64,000 nt of DNA from JACNIZ01 sp964344765 (GTDB lineage Bacteria > Planctomycetota > UBA1135). Where the stretch lies: NCBI GenBank assembly GCA_964344765.1, contig CAYFOM010000001.1, forward strand, positions 62,001 through 126,000. Direction: 5' to 3'. Below the pieces are notes generated by a model. It was not told the origin of the DNA. It made no database searches and worked only from the letters and a program-made list of their open reading frames with translations. A program made the translations under genes and the position numbers. Shown in pieces: positions 1 through 8,387 of this stretch (positions are counted from its first letter, which is position 1; every line of letters starts with the position of its first letter).

Positions 1-168
1 CACCCTTTCACCCTTACCGGCAACCGAAGCTGCTTAGGCGGTTTGCTTTCTGCGGCACTTTCCCTGGGGTTGCCCCCGGTGGCTGTTAGCCACCACTGTG
101 CCCTGTGGAGCCCGGACTTTCCTCGATCGAGCAGCAAGCTGTCGACCGCGGCCGCCTGGCAACACTCC
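1..168 (-). ncRNA. rnpB: RNase P RNA, class A, 5' part (cut by window edge)
   Basis: Read on the minus strand, this is the 5' half of bacterial RNase P RNA, the ribozyme that trims tRNA 5' leaders. Three conserved blocks are visible in the right order: the GAGGAAAGTCCGGGCTCC block (complement of 107-124), AGAAAGCAAACCGCC (complement of 37-51) and GGTAAGGGTGAAAGGGTG (complement of 1-18). Between them lies a GTGGCTAACAGCCAC hairpin. The molecule runs off the window at base 1, so roughly half of a usual 350-400 nt RNA is present. The 5' end is placed near 168 from a TAGAAT -10-like box at 175-180 and is approximate. It lies directly downstream of ruvX on the same strand. Confidence 0.93.
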
Positions 169-174
169 GCGCGC

Positions 175-180
175 ATTCTA
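175..180 (-). promoter_or_regulatory. -10-like box for rnpB overlapping the ruvX stop codon
   Basis: On the minus strand the ruvX stop TAG is the start of TAGAAT, a 5/6 match to TATAAT, followed by a G/C-rich stretch and the start of the RNase P RNA. No good -35 box is seen at the expected distance. The same TAGAAT/TAGGAT type of box precedes other genes in this window. Confidence 0.35.
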
Positions 181-606
181 ACCGCGCTGCAAGCTATTCA
201 GGTATTCACGCAACAAAATCACCGCAACGGTCGAGTCGATGAATTCCTTCGCCTTCTTCTTCGAATAACCGGCTTCGCGCCACATCGCTTCGGCTTCTTT
301 GGTGGTATGGCGTTCATCCCACTCAACGATTTCGACGCCTTCCGCCAGTTTTGCCTTCAAACTGGTTTTGAAGTGACGCACGCGATCCACCTGCTCGCCT
401 TCGGATCCATCCGGCAAGTACGGCATGCCCAAAACAATGGTTTTGACCTCGCGTTCGCGCGCAAAAATGGCGATTGCTTCCACCGTTACTTCCAAACTCG
501 GCGACACCACTGCCTTCATCGGTTGCGCAGTAATCCCCAACGCATCACTGATCGCCAAGCCGGTTCGCTTGCCGCCGTAATCAATGGCTAGGGCACGACC
601 GATCAT
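178..606 (-). CDS. ruvX: RuvX/YqgF-type RNase H-fold nuclease (pre-16S rRNA processing)
   Basis: A 142-aa protein of the YqgF/RuvX family, cytoplasmic RNase H-fold nucleases implicated in maturing the 16S rRNA 5' end and first described as putative Holliday junction resolvases. Seen: N-terminal ALAIDYGGKRTGLAISD with the first catalytic Asp, an ERHTT segment and a C-terminal FIDSTVAVILLREYL with the final acidic residue. The length is normal for the family. It starts 3 bases after the manC stop, so it is the last protein gene of an alr, AsmA-like, manC, ruvX unit. Its stop codon overlaps the presumed rnpB -10 box. Confidence 0.93.
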   Translation of the reverse strand: MIGRALAIDYGGKRTGLAISDALGITAQPMKAVVSPSLEVTVEAIAIFAREREVKTIVLGMPYLPDGSEGEQVDRVRHFKTSLKAKLAEGVEIVEWDERHTTKEAEAMWREAGYSKKKAKEFIDSTVAVILLREYLNSLQRG

Positions 607-609
607 CGC

Positions 610-1701
610 TTAAAGCATCTCGTCGCGACCGCTGTCCTTCAGCCGGTTGACAAAAACTTTGACGTCTTCCGCCATCTCGCGTTTGGCAACCAAAATGGCG
701 TCTTCAGTGTGCACGACGACGACGTCGTTCACGCCAAGTACCGCCACCGTCTTTGGCGTGCGCGAATAAGCCAGCAGCCCTTTGGCATCTTCGGCCATCA
801 AGTCGCCGCCGTTGGGAAAGACCGCGCTATTGCCGTCGCCGTCTTGATCGAGTTCGTCGAACAACGCGCGCCACGAGCCGACGTCGCTCCAGTGGTACGG
901 CGCTTTCAAAACGCGCACCGTATCCGACTGCTCCAAAATGCCGATGTCCACCGGTACCGATTGAAAGTTCGGGTAGAGCTCGTCGACCAACTTCTGCATT
1001 GCGTCGGTGTCTTGCGCCACAGGCGCAATTTGCTGCAAGCCATCCGAGATCGACGGCAGATATTTGGCAAAGGCCTTCAAGATCGAATCGGTGCGCCAAA
1101 CAAAGATGCCTGCGTTCCACAAGTACACGCCTTCATCCAAATAAGACTTGGCCAGCTCTTCGTTCGGCTTTTCCTTAAACGAGTCGACCTCGAAGTAAGA
1201 CAAGCCCTGCTTTTGACCGCCGCAGGCCCCTTGGCGAATGTAGCCGTAACCTGTCGCCGGGTAATTCGGCTGGATGCCAAAGGTAATCAACGCGCCCGGC
1301 TCTTCGGCCACTTCGGCACCTGCCTGCAAGCTGCGCTGGAAGTCTTCGGGTGGCGAAATCACGTGGTCGGCAGGCAACACCGCCAACGTGGCATCGTCGT
1401 CGTAAGCGTGCACGACGGTGGCGGCCAAACCGACGCATGCGGCGGTGTTTCGCGCACACGGTTCCACCAGGATCTGGTGCGGCTGCAGCTCCGGGCAAGC
1501 CTGGCGAACGCCTTCGGCCTGCACCGCATTGGTCACCACCCAAACCCGCTCAATCGGAATCAGCGGCTGAACGCGACGCACGGTTTCGGCCAACATCGAG
1601 TCGCCGCCGGTGATCGGCAACAGCTGTTTGGGGCGACTTTGACGGCTTTCGGGCCAGAATCGGGTGCCTGAGCCCCCGGCCATAATGACGGCATGCAGCA
1701 T
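610..1701 (-). CDS. manC: Mannose-1-phosphate guanylyltransferase
   Basis: A 363-aa nucleotidyltransferase that makes GDP-mannose from mannose-1-phosphate and GTP for surface glycans. The N-terminus has the pyrophosphorylase signature GGSGTRFWP (about residues 9-17) followed by RPKQ. Further on come LPADHVI, FKEKPNEELA and WNAGIFVW, all typical of this family. It has the nucleotidyltransferase region only; the C-terminal phosphomannose isomerase domain of long ManC proteins is absent. It lies 10 bases after the AsmA-like gene and 3 bases before ruvX. Related glucose- or other hexose-1-phosphate transferases are less likely because of the close fit to GMP-type motifs. Confidence 0.92.
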   Translation of the reverse strand: MLHAVIMAGGSGTRFWPESRQSRPKQLLPITGGDSMLAETVRRVQPLIPIERVWVVTNAVQAEGVRQACPELQPHQILVEPCARNTAACVGLAATVVHAYDDDATLAVLPADHVISPPEDFQRSLQAGAEVAEEPGALITFGIQPNYPATGYGYIRQGACGGQKQGLSYFEVDSFKEKPNEELAKSYLDEGVYLWNAGIFVWRTDSILKAFAKYLPSISDGLQQIAPVAQDTDAMQKLVDELYPNFQSVPVDIGILEQSDTVRVLKAPYHWSDVGSWRALFDELDQDGDGNSAVFPNGGDLMAEDAKGLLAYSRTPKTVAVLGVNDVVVVHTEDAILVAKREMAEDVKVFVNRLKDSGRDEML

Positions 1702-1711
1702 GGGGAAAAGG

Positions 1712-4700
1712 TTAGCCGTCCGACGGCGGATTCTCTACCCCTGACGCCACGCTTTCGCCGCTGGGCGGCAACGGAATGGCCGGCGATTGGCCGGATGGGC
1801 GCTGGGTGCGATCGGGCAGCCACAGCGGGAACGGCGGCCGCGGCAGGTCTTGGCCGAGAATCTTGCGCATACCGCGCGTGGTCACGTGCAAGTTGTCGAC
1901 CGGCCCGTAGACGTCTTGCTCGGTGAAGAGGTCGAAGATGTGACTGATCAGCGGCAAATCGGTGACCGGAATGCCGAGCAGCAGTCGCACTTGGCGCAGG
2001 CCGAACTTCATTTGCAGCGAGCCGTCCATGTGCAGCCAGCCCTTGCCTTGGATATCGAGCAGGTCGTGGTCCAACTGCAGCTTGCTGATGCGGATGCGCG
2101 AGTCGCCGTCGAGGCGGTAGCGCATCACGCCTTCGCGGAACACCGGCGGGTTAATCCCCAACGCACCCCAAATCTGCTTCAGTACCGGTACCTCGCTGAG
2201 GCGACCGTTGCGCACTTGAATCGCACCGCGGCCTTTGAAATCCAGCGGGCTTAAGGTCGGGCTTTTGATCTTGGCCCAGCCGGAGAAACGACCACTTGCC
2301 CGTGGTTCGATGCCGAGTTGATCGCGCAATCGATCCAAATTCAAATTCTCGAAGGTGATGTTTGCTTCGATCGGCGCTTCGGCGGTCAAGCCTAGCTGCA
2401 ACTTTCCGGGTACCGGTTCGTTGTTCTCAGGGTCTTGAGTGGGCGTATTGTTCGCCGCCGCCGGAGTGGTCGTGCGCACGCTGCCACCCAACGCATGCGC
2501 TTCCAAATTGGTTAGCTGCATGAAGTCCGGATTTAAAAACAGATCGGCTTTGGCTTTTTGAATCGGCAAACCGGCGACCACCGCGTTGCCGTCTTTGATA
2601 TTCAGCTGCGCAAACATGCCCTGATCCGAAGCCCAACGCAATTGACGAATATCTACATTTGCACGCCCTTGACGCACCGCAACCGGATGACGGAATTCGA
2701 CGTCGCGCAATTCCATTTTTCCGTCGCGAATGGTCAGCACGCCGGGTCCGTCGCCTTTGCGCAAATAATGCAGCTTGACGTCTTGCGGCCGCATTTCGCC
2801 TTTAAGGCCGATTTGATTCAGTGCCGCCGCGGCTTGCGGTCCGAGGAAGTGATAGGTGCGCGGGCCGATGTGCAGTCCATATGCCGCATCCAACTTGGCT
2901 TTGAAGCGTTGCTCGTCAGGGCCGAAATGGAACTCGATGTCGTGCAGCTTCATCACGCCATCGCCTTGCTCCAGTTGGAATTCGGGTGCCTGAATCAAGC
3001 CGTCGCCAATGGTTAATTCGCCGCGAAGCAACAGCGGTTCGTCACCGTCGGGGCTGTGAATGCGCAACGGATCCAGGTCGAGGCGCGCGTACAGAGGGTT
3101 GTCGGAATTGATTCGCCATTCCAGCAACAAATCGCTCCAACTTTCGGCGGTCAGCGGACCAAAGATGTGACTGGCTTGGAATAAATTGCGCGCCGCCGCG
3201 AACACTGGCGCCGGTGTGTGCAGGCGTTGTGAGGCCAGCAATACGCCGTCCCCGGGGCCGCCGGTACCGTCTAGCGTGGAAAGTTCAATTTCCTTGCCGC
3301 CGAATTCCATCGTGCCGATCGGGATGGTGCCGTAATGCTTGTGCAACGCCGACGCCAAGAAGTAGTTCACGTGCAATTGATTCAGCTTCAACAACGGGAA
3401 CCACTTCGGCCCAATTCGCGTACCCCAGTTCAAGTCGGCACCGCGGCCGTCGACGTTGAGCAGTAGCTGCGCCGATTCAGTGTTGCCGGGTTGATGGTAG
3501 GTCAGTTCAAAGTCCGATCGCCCCGACGGCTCGCCCAACGCAAGCCATTTGGGTAGGTCCAACCGGTCGGTCAAAATGCGCCGCGCATTCCAGTCGGGTG
3601 CCAAATCTTTGCCGGTTATACGTGCCTGAATACTTGGCCATTCGCTGCCGGCAACCTCGCGTACATGACCTTGGATATGCAAACGGCTTTGCGAGGCAAG
3701 TGCATCGCCCTCGAAGGTGGTCAAGCCTGGCGTCCAATGAAAATCCATCTTGTCGATCAACGCCAAGATCGGCAGTTCGGTTGCGCGTACCCGAGTGCCG
3801 CGTGCCTGGCCGCGAATTTCGATCCCGGTATCCAGCTCGGCATCTTCGGTGCGAATCAAAATGTCGACGTCGGCGTCGCCACCTTGCGGTATGCCGAGCT
3901 CCTTCCACAGCGAATAAAGCACCGGTATTCCGGGCACTGCACCACGCACCGTGCTGTCGATCAACACACCTTTGGCGTGAATGTCCAAATTCACCGCAGT
4001 CCGTTCCGGATAAATTTCGACGACCCCACTGCCGTCCACACTGCCCAATCCGGCGCGTCCTTGGGTGTTAATCAAAAGGAATCGGTCCGACGCAACGAAA
4101 TCGCCGTGAGTGGCTTGCACCGGATAGGGGAATGCCGGCTTATCGCCTTCGTCGGTCAAAATCCCGCGGTAGCGCATCGTCATCGCGCTGGTGTCGGCGT
4201 GCACTGCCCACGACACCGGAATATCGCGCCGCCAATCCACCGAGAAACTCGCTTCCGGACCGCCGCGCGCTTCCAACGCTTCCAAAATGTCGGCGGTGAT
4301 CGGATGCAGTAAACGCACCCAATCAAAGCGATCTTGATCTACCTGTACCGACGTAGTTTTGCCGCGAATGCTGACCCACGGATCGCCGTTGCGCGGCATT
4401 TGCATGCGGCCGCTAGCCTGAATTTGAAACTCGTTGTCGACGGTTCCGGCGAATTCAGCCTGAATGCCTTCGCGCAAGCCGCCATTGGCGCGCAACATCA
4501 AATGCTCGATGTTGATCGGCGGATCGGCAGCGGTGACCTTGGCTTCTTCCAAGTTCAATTCCACTGTCGACGCCAAATCCTGCCCAGGTTCACTAGCAGC
4601 GGCAAACTTAAACGAATAATTGCCGGGCGCGACTTCCAAACCGCGCAGCAGCGGAATCTCCTGTGCTTGCCACGCGTCGCTGTCTTTGCTGTTTTGGCCG

Positions 4701-5314
4701 TGAATTTGAAAACGCCATGCGCGGAAGAAATCTTCGGCAGTGGCAATCGCATGCACGTTCGATTGGATCGGCGACAGCATGCGGCCGTCCAATTGAATAT
4801 CGCTGCGTTTGGGCGACATCACCCCGGCCAATCGCGAAACTTGCCAGCTCAATAACTGCCCGCTTTGCAATTGCCAATGCAATTTGCCGCCGGTGATTTC
4901 AAAAGCCAGCTCCGGCACCTTATCCGGATCCAGCAAGTCGATTCGGCTTTGCGCCTGATCATCCGGCGTTAGTTCGGCGAGGGTATTGCTGTCGAAATCC
5001 AGCGTCGGGTTTTTTAAATAAAGGCGATAGGGGCGTAGAAAGCTCGACGCAAACGGCAGTAGACCAAAGTGAATTTCGGCGTTCGGCGTCGCCAAAACTT
5101 GGTGCCGATCGATGGTCACGCCAACGTCGCGAGCAATGATTCGACCGCGCGCCCATTCCAAGTGCAGCGAACCCGCTTGCATGCGCACGGCTTTCCCGGA
5201 AACCGTGGTGTGGTTAGGAATCAAGCCCGACGGCACCGGCAACGGAATCCAGCCCGAGCTGAACACCGCCAGTCCGATCAGCAGCAAACGCCGCGGGACG
5301 AGCTTGAACTTCAT
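1712..5314 (-). CDS. AsmA/YhdP-like large envelope protein
   Basis: A 1200-aa protein with one N-terminal hydrophobic segment (about residues 8-24, after the basic MKFKLVPRR start), then a very long beta-rich periplasmic region. The C-terminal part (about residues 960-1150) has the AsmA-like repeat style, such as LRDQLGIEPRASGRFSGWA and FKGRGAIQVRNGRLSEVPVL. Proteins of this superfamily (AsmA, TamB, YhdP) are thought to bridge inner and outer membranes for lipid or protein transport. The very C-terminus is Pro/Ser-rich and probably disordered. Its start overlaps the alr stop by 4 bases, so the two are probably translationally coupled. The exact subfamily cannot be fixed by eye. Confidence 0.82.
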   Translation of the reverse strand: MKFKLVPRRLLLIGLAVFSSGWIPLPVPSGLIPNHTTVSGKAVRMQAGSLHLEWARGRIIARDVGVTIDRHQVLATPNAEIHFGLLPFASSFLRPYRLYLKNPTLDFDSNTLAELTPDDQAQSRIDLLDPDKVPELAFEITGGKLHWQLQSGQLLSWQVSRLAGVMSPKRSDIQLDGRMLSPIQSNVHAIATAEDFFRAWRFQIHGQNSKDSDAWQAQEIPLLRGLEVAPGNYSFKFAAASEPGQDLASTVELNLEEAKVTAADPPINIEHLMLRANGGLREGIQAEFAGTVDNEFQIQASGRMQMPRNGDPWVSIRGKTTSVQVDQDRFDWVRLLHPITADILEALEARGGPEASFSVDWRRDIPVSWAVHADTSAMTMRYRGILTDEGDKPAFPYPVQATHGDFVASDRFLLINTQGRAGLGSVDGSGVVEIYPERTAVNLDIHAKGVLIDSTVRGAVPGIPVLYSLWKELGIPQGGDADVDILIRTEDAELDTGIEIRGQARGTRVRATELPILALIDKMDFHWTPGLTTFEGDALASQSRLHIQGHVREVAGSEWPSIQARITGKDLAPDWNARRILTDRLDLPKWLALGEPSGRSDFELTYHQPGNTESAQLLLNVDGRGADLNWGTRIGPKWFPLLKLNQLHVNYFLASALHKHYGTIPIGTMEFGGKEIELSTLDGTGGPGDGVLLASQRLHTPAPVFAAARNLFQASHIFGPLTAESWSDLLLEWRINSDNPLYARLDLDPLRIHSPDGDEPLLLRGELTIGDGLIQAPEFQLEQGDGVMKLHDIEFHFGPDEQRFKAKLDAAYGLHIGPRTYHFLGPQAAAALNQIGLKGEMRPQDVKLHYLRKGDGPGVLTIRDGKMELRDVEFRHPVAVRQGRANVDIRQLRWASDQGMFAQLNIKDGNAVVAGLPIQKAKADLFLNPDFMQLTNLEAHALGGSVRTTTPAAANNTPTQDPENNEPVPGKLQLGLTAEAPIEANITFENLNLDRLRDQLGIEPRASGRFSGWAKIKSPTLSPLDFKGRGAIQVRNGRLSEVPVLKQIWGALGINPPVFREGVMRYRLDGDSRIRISKLQLDHDLLDIQGKGWLHMDGSLQMKFGLRQVRLLLGIPVTDLPLISHIFDLFTEQDVYGPVDNLHVTTRGMRKILGQDLPRPPFPLWLPDRTQRPSGQSPAIPLPPSGESVASGVENPPSDG

Positions 5315-6462
5315 GCAGAATCAATCAGGACTGCTTGCGGGGCGTCGTGGAAGACACGTCGCACGCGCGCTCCAATGGAGCAGGTGATTTCGTACGGGAT
5401 GGTGCCGACTGCGTCTGCGATTTCTTGGGCACCAATCGCTTCTTGGCCGTCGCGGCCGATAAAAGTGGCGGTATCGCCGACTTTTGCGCCAGGAACGTGG
5501 CCGACGTCGATGGTGCAGTAATCCATCGAAACCGCACCGACGACCGGGCAACGGTGGCCGCGCACGAGCACGGTTCCGCGACCGGAAGTGCCGAGGCGGT
5601 AAGGCACGCCGTCGGCATAACCGATGGGCAAGGTGGCCAAACGCGTTGGGCGGTGGGCGGTCCAAACGCCGCCGTAGCCAACCGCGCGACCGGCTGGAAT
5701 GTCTTTGAGGAAGACCAGCTGAGTGTGCAGCGACAACACCGGCTGCAAACTGATTTGAGAGGCCAGTGTCGGCGGCAGAATTCCAAATAGAGCAATGCCG
5801 GGGCGGACGGCGTCGGCGAGCGGCGTTAAGCCGGAAAACAGAGCTGCCGAATTGGCGCAATGCACCGCAGGCACCGGAATGCCGAGGGCGCGGATGTCAT
5901 CGGCAATTTGCAGGGCTTGGGCGTGCTGTAATTCGGTTTGCGGATCGTGGCAGCCATCGGGGGCGGGGAAGTGGGTCATTAAGCCGCGCAATTCCAAGCC
6001 CGGTTCTTGGGCGATTGCCTTGGCAACCCGCAAAACCGCTTGCGGCATCACGCCCAAGCGCGTCATGCCGGTATCGACCTTCAAATGCACGCCCAGTTTG
6101 GTGCCTTGCTCGGTAGCGTACTGACCAAATTGACGCGCTTTGCCTTCGGAGTGCACGCCCACTTCGACGCCGTGATGCAAAAGCGCCGGCAACTCCGCTT
6201 CAATCGCCGTTCCCAGGACCAACAGCGGCACGTCGATGCCGGCTTCGCGCAGTTCAAGCGCTTCCGAGCTGTCGCCCACGCCAATCCGGTGCACGCCTTC
6301 ATCCGCGCAAACCTGAGCTAAACGCTGCGCGCCGTGCCCATAAGCATTGGCTTTGAGCACCGGCCATACCTGCGCCGCACCCGCCGCTTTGCGCGCCGCA
6401 GCGAGGTTGCTACGGAAGGCGGCGAGGTCGATTTCCGCCCAGGCGCGGTGGCGTCTTTGCAT
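5311..6462 (-). CDS. alr: Alanine racemase
   Basis: A 383-aa PLP enzyme interconverting L- and D-alanine for peptidoglycan. Seen: PLP-lysine motif VLKANAYGHG (K37), substrate-site motif VDTGMTRLG, HCANSAA, RPGIALFG, and the catalytic tyrosine motif IGYADG with a following PYR in the C-terminal beta domain, then VGAVSMDY. The length matches the family. It is the first gene of the minus-strand unit and its stop overlaps the AsmA-like start (ATGA-type, 4 bases). Sixty-two bases separate it from the next gene upstream, so a promoter may lie there. Confidence 0.97.
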   Translation of the reverse strand: MQRRHRAWAEIDLAAFRSNLAAARKAAGAAQVWPVLKANAYGHGAQRLAQVCADEGVHRIGVGDSSEALELREAGIDVPLLVLGTAIEAELPALLHHGVEVGVHSEGKARQFGQYATEQGTKLGVHLKVDTGMTRLGVMPQAVLRVAKAIAQEPGLELRGLMTHFPAPDGCHDPQTELQHAQALQIADDIRALGIPVPAVHCANSAALFSGLTPLADAVRPGIALFGILPPTLASQISLQPVLSLHTQLVFLKDIPAGRAVGYGGVWTAHRPTRLATLPIGYADGVPYRLGTSGRGTVLVRGHRCPVVGAVSMDYCTIDVGHVPGAKVGDTATFIGRDGQEAIGAQEIADAVGTIPYEITCSIGARVRRVFHDAPQAVLIDSA

Positions 6463-6524
6463 GGCATAAATTTAGCAGAAGCTGCCATGCCAACTTCGCG
6501 CGGAAAGACATTTTCCGTTGTTCG

Positions 6525-7745
6525 TTAGCGGCGGTGCAATCCCATCAAGCCTTCGCGCTTCAAGCCCAAATAAGCTGCCGACGCGATCGCTGCCGGAAAT
6601 GTGCGCTGTAGCTCCAATCGTTGTTGCAATTCTTCCTTTGAGACGCTGCCGCTTTCTTTGAGTTTCTCTACCGCCGCTAGAAATTGCTTTCGCCGCGGGT
6701 TCTTTTTCAACAACTTGCGCATTTCGGGAAGTTGGTAGTCGCAAAGCGCCCATGCCAAGTCAAATTGCGGCGTGGCAATGGCCAAAATCGGTGGGACTTC
6801 GCCGTTGGGGTTCAAAAAACGCGCAGCCAAAGCCTCGCGCAATTGCTTGTAATCGCGGTAATCGGCGAAGCTGTCTTCAATTAACGAGTACAAACCATCG
6901 TGCATGCTCGTGCGAATCGGGCTTTGGATTTTGTGCTCATCGAGAATGAGGCGTAGGAAAGCAATGGTTTCCACATCGGAAACCCCAAACTTGATGCCCG
7001 ACGCCCACACCTGTTCCAGGGTGAAACCGACGTAAACCCTTCCATCGCGGTCGCGGTAACTGTGCTCAAAGTAGTCTGCGACCTGCTGCATGGCTTTTTC
7101 GTCGTCGAGATAGGCCAAAACCTCAGCTTGCAAACGATCGGCTTGTGGCCAATTGCCGTGCCACATGTGCTTGACCTGTTCTTCAGCGGAAGCGCTCTTT
7201 TTGGGAGCTACCAAGCCCTTCTCGCCAAAGGACCAAGTCCACTTTTTGTCGTCTCGCGGAGGCGCCAGCGGGTTGCTGTACTTCTTGGCAAAGCTCTTCC
7301 AGCGTGACTGACTTGGCTTCGACAAACGGGTGCGCAGACGCAATGCAGGCGCGAATTCGCTTGCGTCGTAGTGTTTGGGCGCAAATTCGCGCAATTTTTT
7401 CGCCGGTTTTTTTTGCAGTTCTTTTTGCGCTTGTTCCATGCGCTCAAACAGCAAATGCGGTTGCACCAACATGGTCTCGCAAACCGATTCAACCATTGCG
7501 ATTTGCTCGTCTTTTTCAAACTGCTTGAGGCGGCCGAGTACCTTGTCTAGTTCGCTGGATGCACCATTATCCGGCTCTTGTTGATTGAGGCTAAAGTGTC
7601 CAGAATCAGTCTTAATCCATGGTTTTGGCACAATTCTCGTGGGTAGAGGCAGCGTGGTTGGAATAGGGTGAATAGGGTTCACTTCGAGGACGGAAGTGAA
7701 CTCAACGGAGGTGCAGGTTGCAGACAGAAACAGCGAAAAAAACAT
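6525..7745 (-). CDS. Hypothetical protein, 406 aa
   Basis: A 406-aa protein I do not recognise. The first 15 residues are hydrophobic and end in a Cys (SATC) but lack a positive N-terminus and a canonical lipobox, so export is uncertain. The rest is soluble-looking and rich in Lys, Glu and Ala. Basic alternating stretches occur around residues 70-150, and a helical C-terminus contains LLKKNPRRKQFL. Two Trp-rich bits, TWSFGEKG and HMWHGNWP, are distinctive. It is divergent from the histone-fold gene across 227 bases and follows alr without overlap. It could be a lineage-specific regulatory or scaffold protein. Confidence 0.75.
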   Translation of the reverse strand: MFFSLFLSATCTSVEFTSVLEVNPIHPIPTTLPLPTRIVPKPWIKTDSGHFSLNQQEPDNGASSELDKVLGRLKQFEKDEQIAMVESVCETMLVQPHLLFERMEQAQKELQKKPAKKLREFAPKHYDASEFAPALRLRTRLSKPSQSRWKSFAKKYSNPLAPPRDDKKWTWSFGEKGLVAPKKSASAEEQVKHMWHGNWPQADRLQAEVLAYLDDEKAMQQVADYFEHSYRDRDGRVYVGFTLEQVWASGIKFGVSDVETIAFLRLILDEHKIQSPIRTSMHDGLYSLIEDSFADYRDYKQLREALAARFLNPNGEVPPILAIATPQFDLAWALCDYQLPEMRKLLKKNPRRKQFLAAVEKLKESGSVSKEELQQRLELQRTFPAAIASAAYLGLKREGLMGLHRR

Positions 7746-7853
7746 CTTGATGGACGGATGCGATTGCGTCGTCGGGGACGAAAAACAGGAGGGCTCAGGT
7801 TAGCCGAATTCGCCTCCAATCCCAAAATATCGCGCGAATTTTGCATTTCCGCG

Positions 7854-7883
7854 TTGACGCATTGCGTGCTTGATGTTCAAAAT
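7854..7883 (+). promoter_or_regulatory. Candidate promoter for the histone-fold gene
   Basis: TTGACG (7854-7859) is followed 18 bases later by CAAAAT (7878-7883), 5/6 and 4/6 matches to the sigma-70 boxes. The implied leader is about 80 nt. It carries a GGAAGG/CCTTCC hairpin near 7896-7915 and a stem with a UUCG loop, AACCGG-TTCG-CCGGTT, at 7939-7954. No clear Shine-Dalgarno precedes the ATG at 7973. Confidence 0.4.
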
Positions 7884-7972
7884 CGGAGCCGTACTGGAAG
7901 GGACTACCCCCTTCCATCACGTTCACTCTCGTTCCCCGAACCGGTTCGCCGGTTTCAGAAAACAAAATCATC

Positions 7973-8278
7973 ATGGCTGCACGCAAGAAAGCTACCAAGA
8001 AGAAAGCGACCAAGAAAAAGGCCGCTAAGAAGACCGCAAAGCGGGCTGCAAAGAAGCCTGCCAAGAAGACCAAGGCCAAGGGCCGCGGAAAGAAGGCCGC
8101 TAAGAAGGCCGTCGATCTGATCATCTCGAAGAGCCGCACCAAGGCTGCTGTCACCAGCTGCAACGTTTCCGGCGACTTCTACTCTGCTCTGGACAGCTAC
8201 GTCCGCGAAGCAATCAACGCTGCTGAAGAGCGCGCCAGCGCCAACGGCCGCAAGACCCTGCGCCCGCAGGACCTGTAA
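7973..8278 (+). CDS. Bacterial histone-fold protein with H1-like Lys/Ala tail
   Basis: A 101-aa, very basic, probably DNA-binding protein in two parts. Residues 1-46 are an almost pure Lys/Ala/Thr tail with repeated KKA and AKK units, like eukaryotic H1 or chlamydial Hc1. Residues about 47-101 look like a single histone fold: a first helix (47-62), a short loop (NVSGD), a long central helix (69-91, SALDSYVREAINAAEERAS) and an NGRKTLRPQDL end. The RKT and DL positions match the second loop and start of the third helix in archaeal and bacterial histones (HMfB has AGRKTIKAEDI). The protein stops there, so the third helix is almost absent, as in short bacterial histones. The gene is monocistronic: its own candidate promoter, then a strong terminator. 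The alternative is a general KA-rich nucleoid protein with chance similarity. Confidence 0.88.
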   Translation: MAARKKATKKKATKKKAAKKTAKRAAKKPAKKTKAKGRGKKAAKKAVDLIISKSRTKAAVTSCNVSGDFYSALDSYVREAINAAEERASANGRKTLRPQDL

Positions 8279-8291
8279 GCCATGCTTGCCG

Positions 8292-8310
8292 GGTGAACTT
8301 CAGGTTCACC
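8292..8310 (+). other. Small hairpin in the histone 3' UTR
   Basis: GGTGAAC-TTCAG-GTTCACC, a perfect 7-bp stem with a 5-base loop, lies 14 bases after the histone stop and just before the terminator. It could stabilise the 3' end. A near-identical core, GTGAAC-CAGA-GTTCAC, occurs at 41013-41028. Confidence 0.45.
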
Positions 8311-8316
8311 GCATGA

Positions 8317-8350
8317 CCGGTACCCCGCAATGGGTGCCGGTTTTTTTTTT
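8317..8350 (+). terminator. Rho-independent terminator after the histone gene
   Basis: CCGGTACCC (8317-8325) pairs with GGGTGCCGG (8332-8340) with one G-U pair around a 6-base loop. Ten T residues follow (8341-8350). It is a strong intrinsic terminator for the plus strand, placed between the convergent histone gene and tsaB. Confidence 0.88.
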
Positions 8351-8387
8351 GTGCGCCGATGCCCAGTGACAATCGCGATTGCGATTT

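Noticed and set aside
43..591. Plus-strand open frame of 182 codons over rnpB and ruvX
   Set aside because: It lies antisense to two well-supported genes and has no recognisable product.
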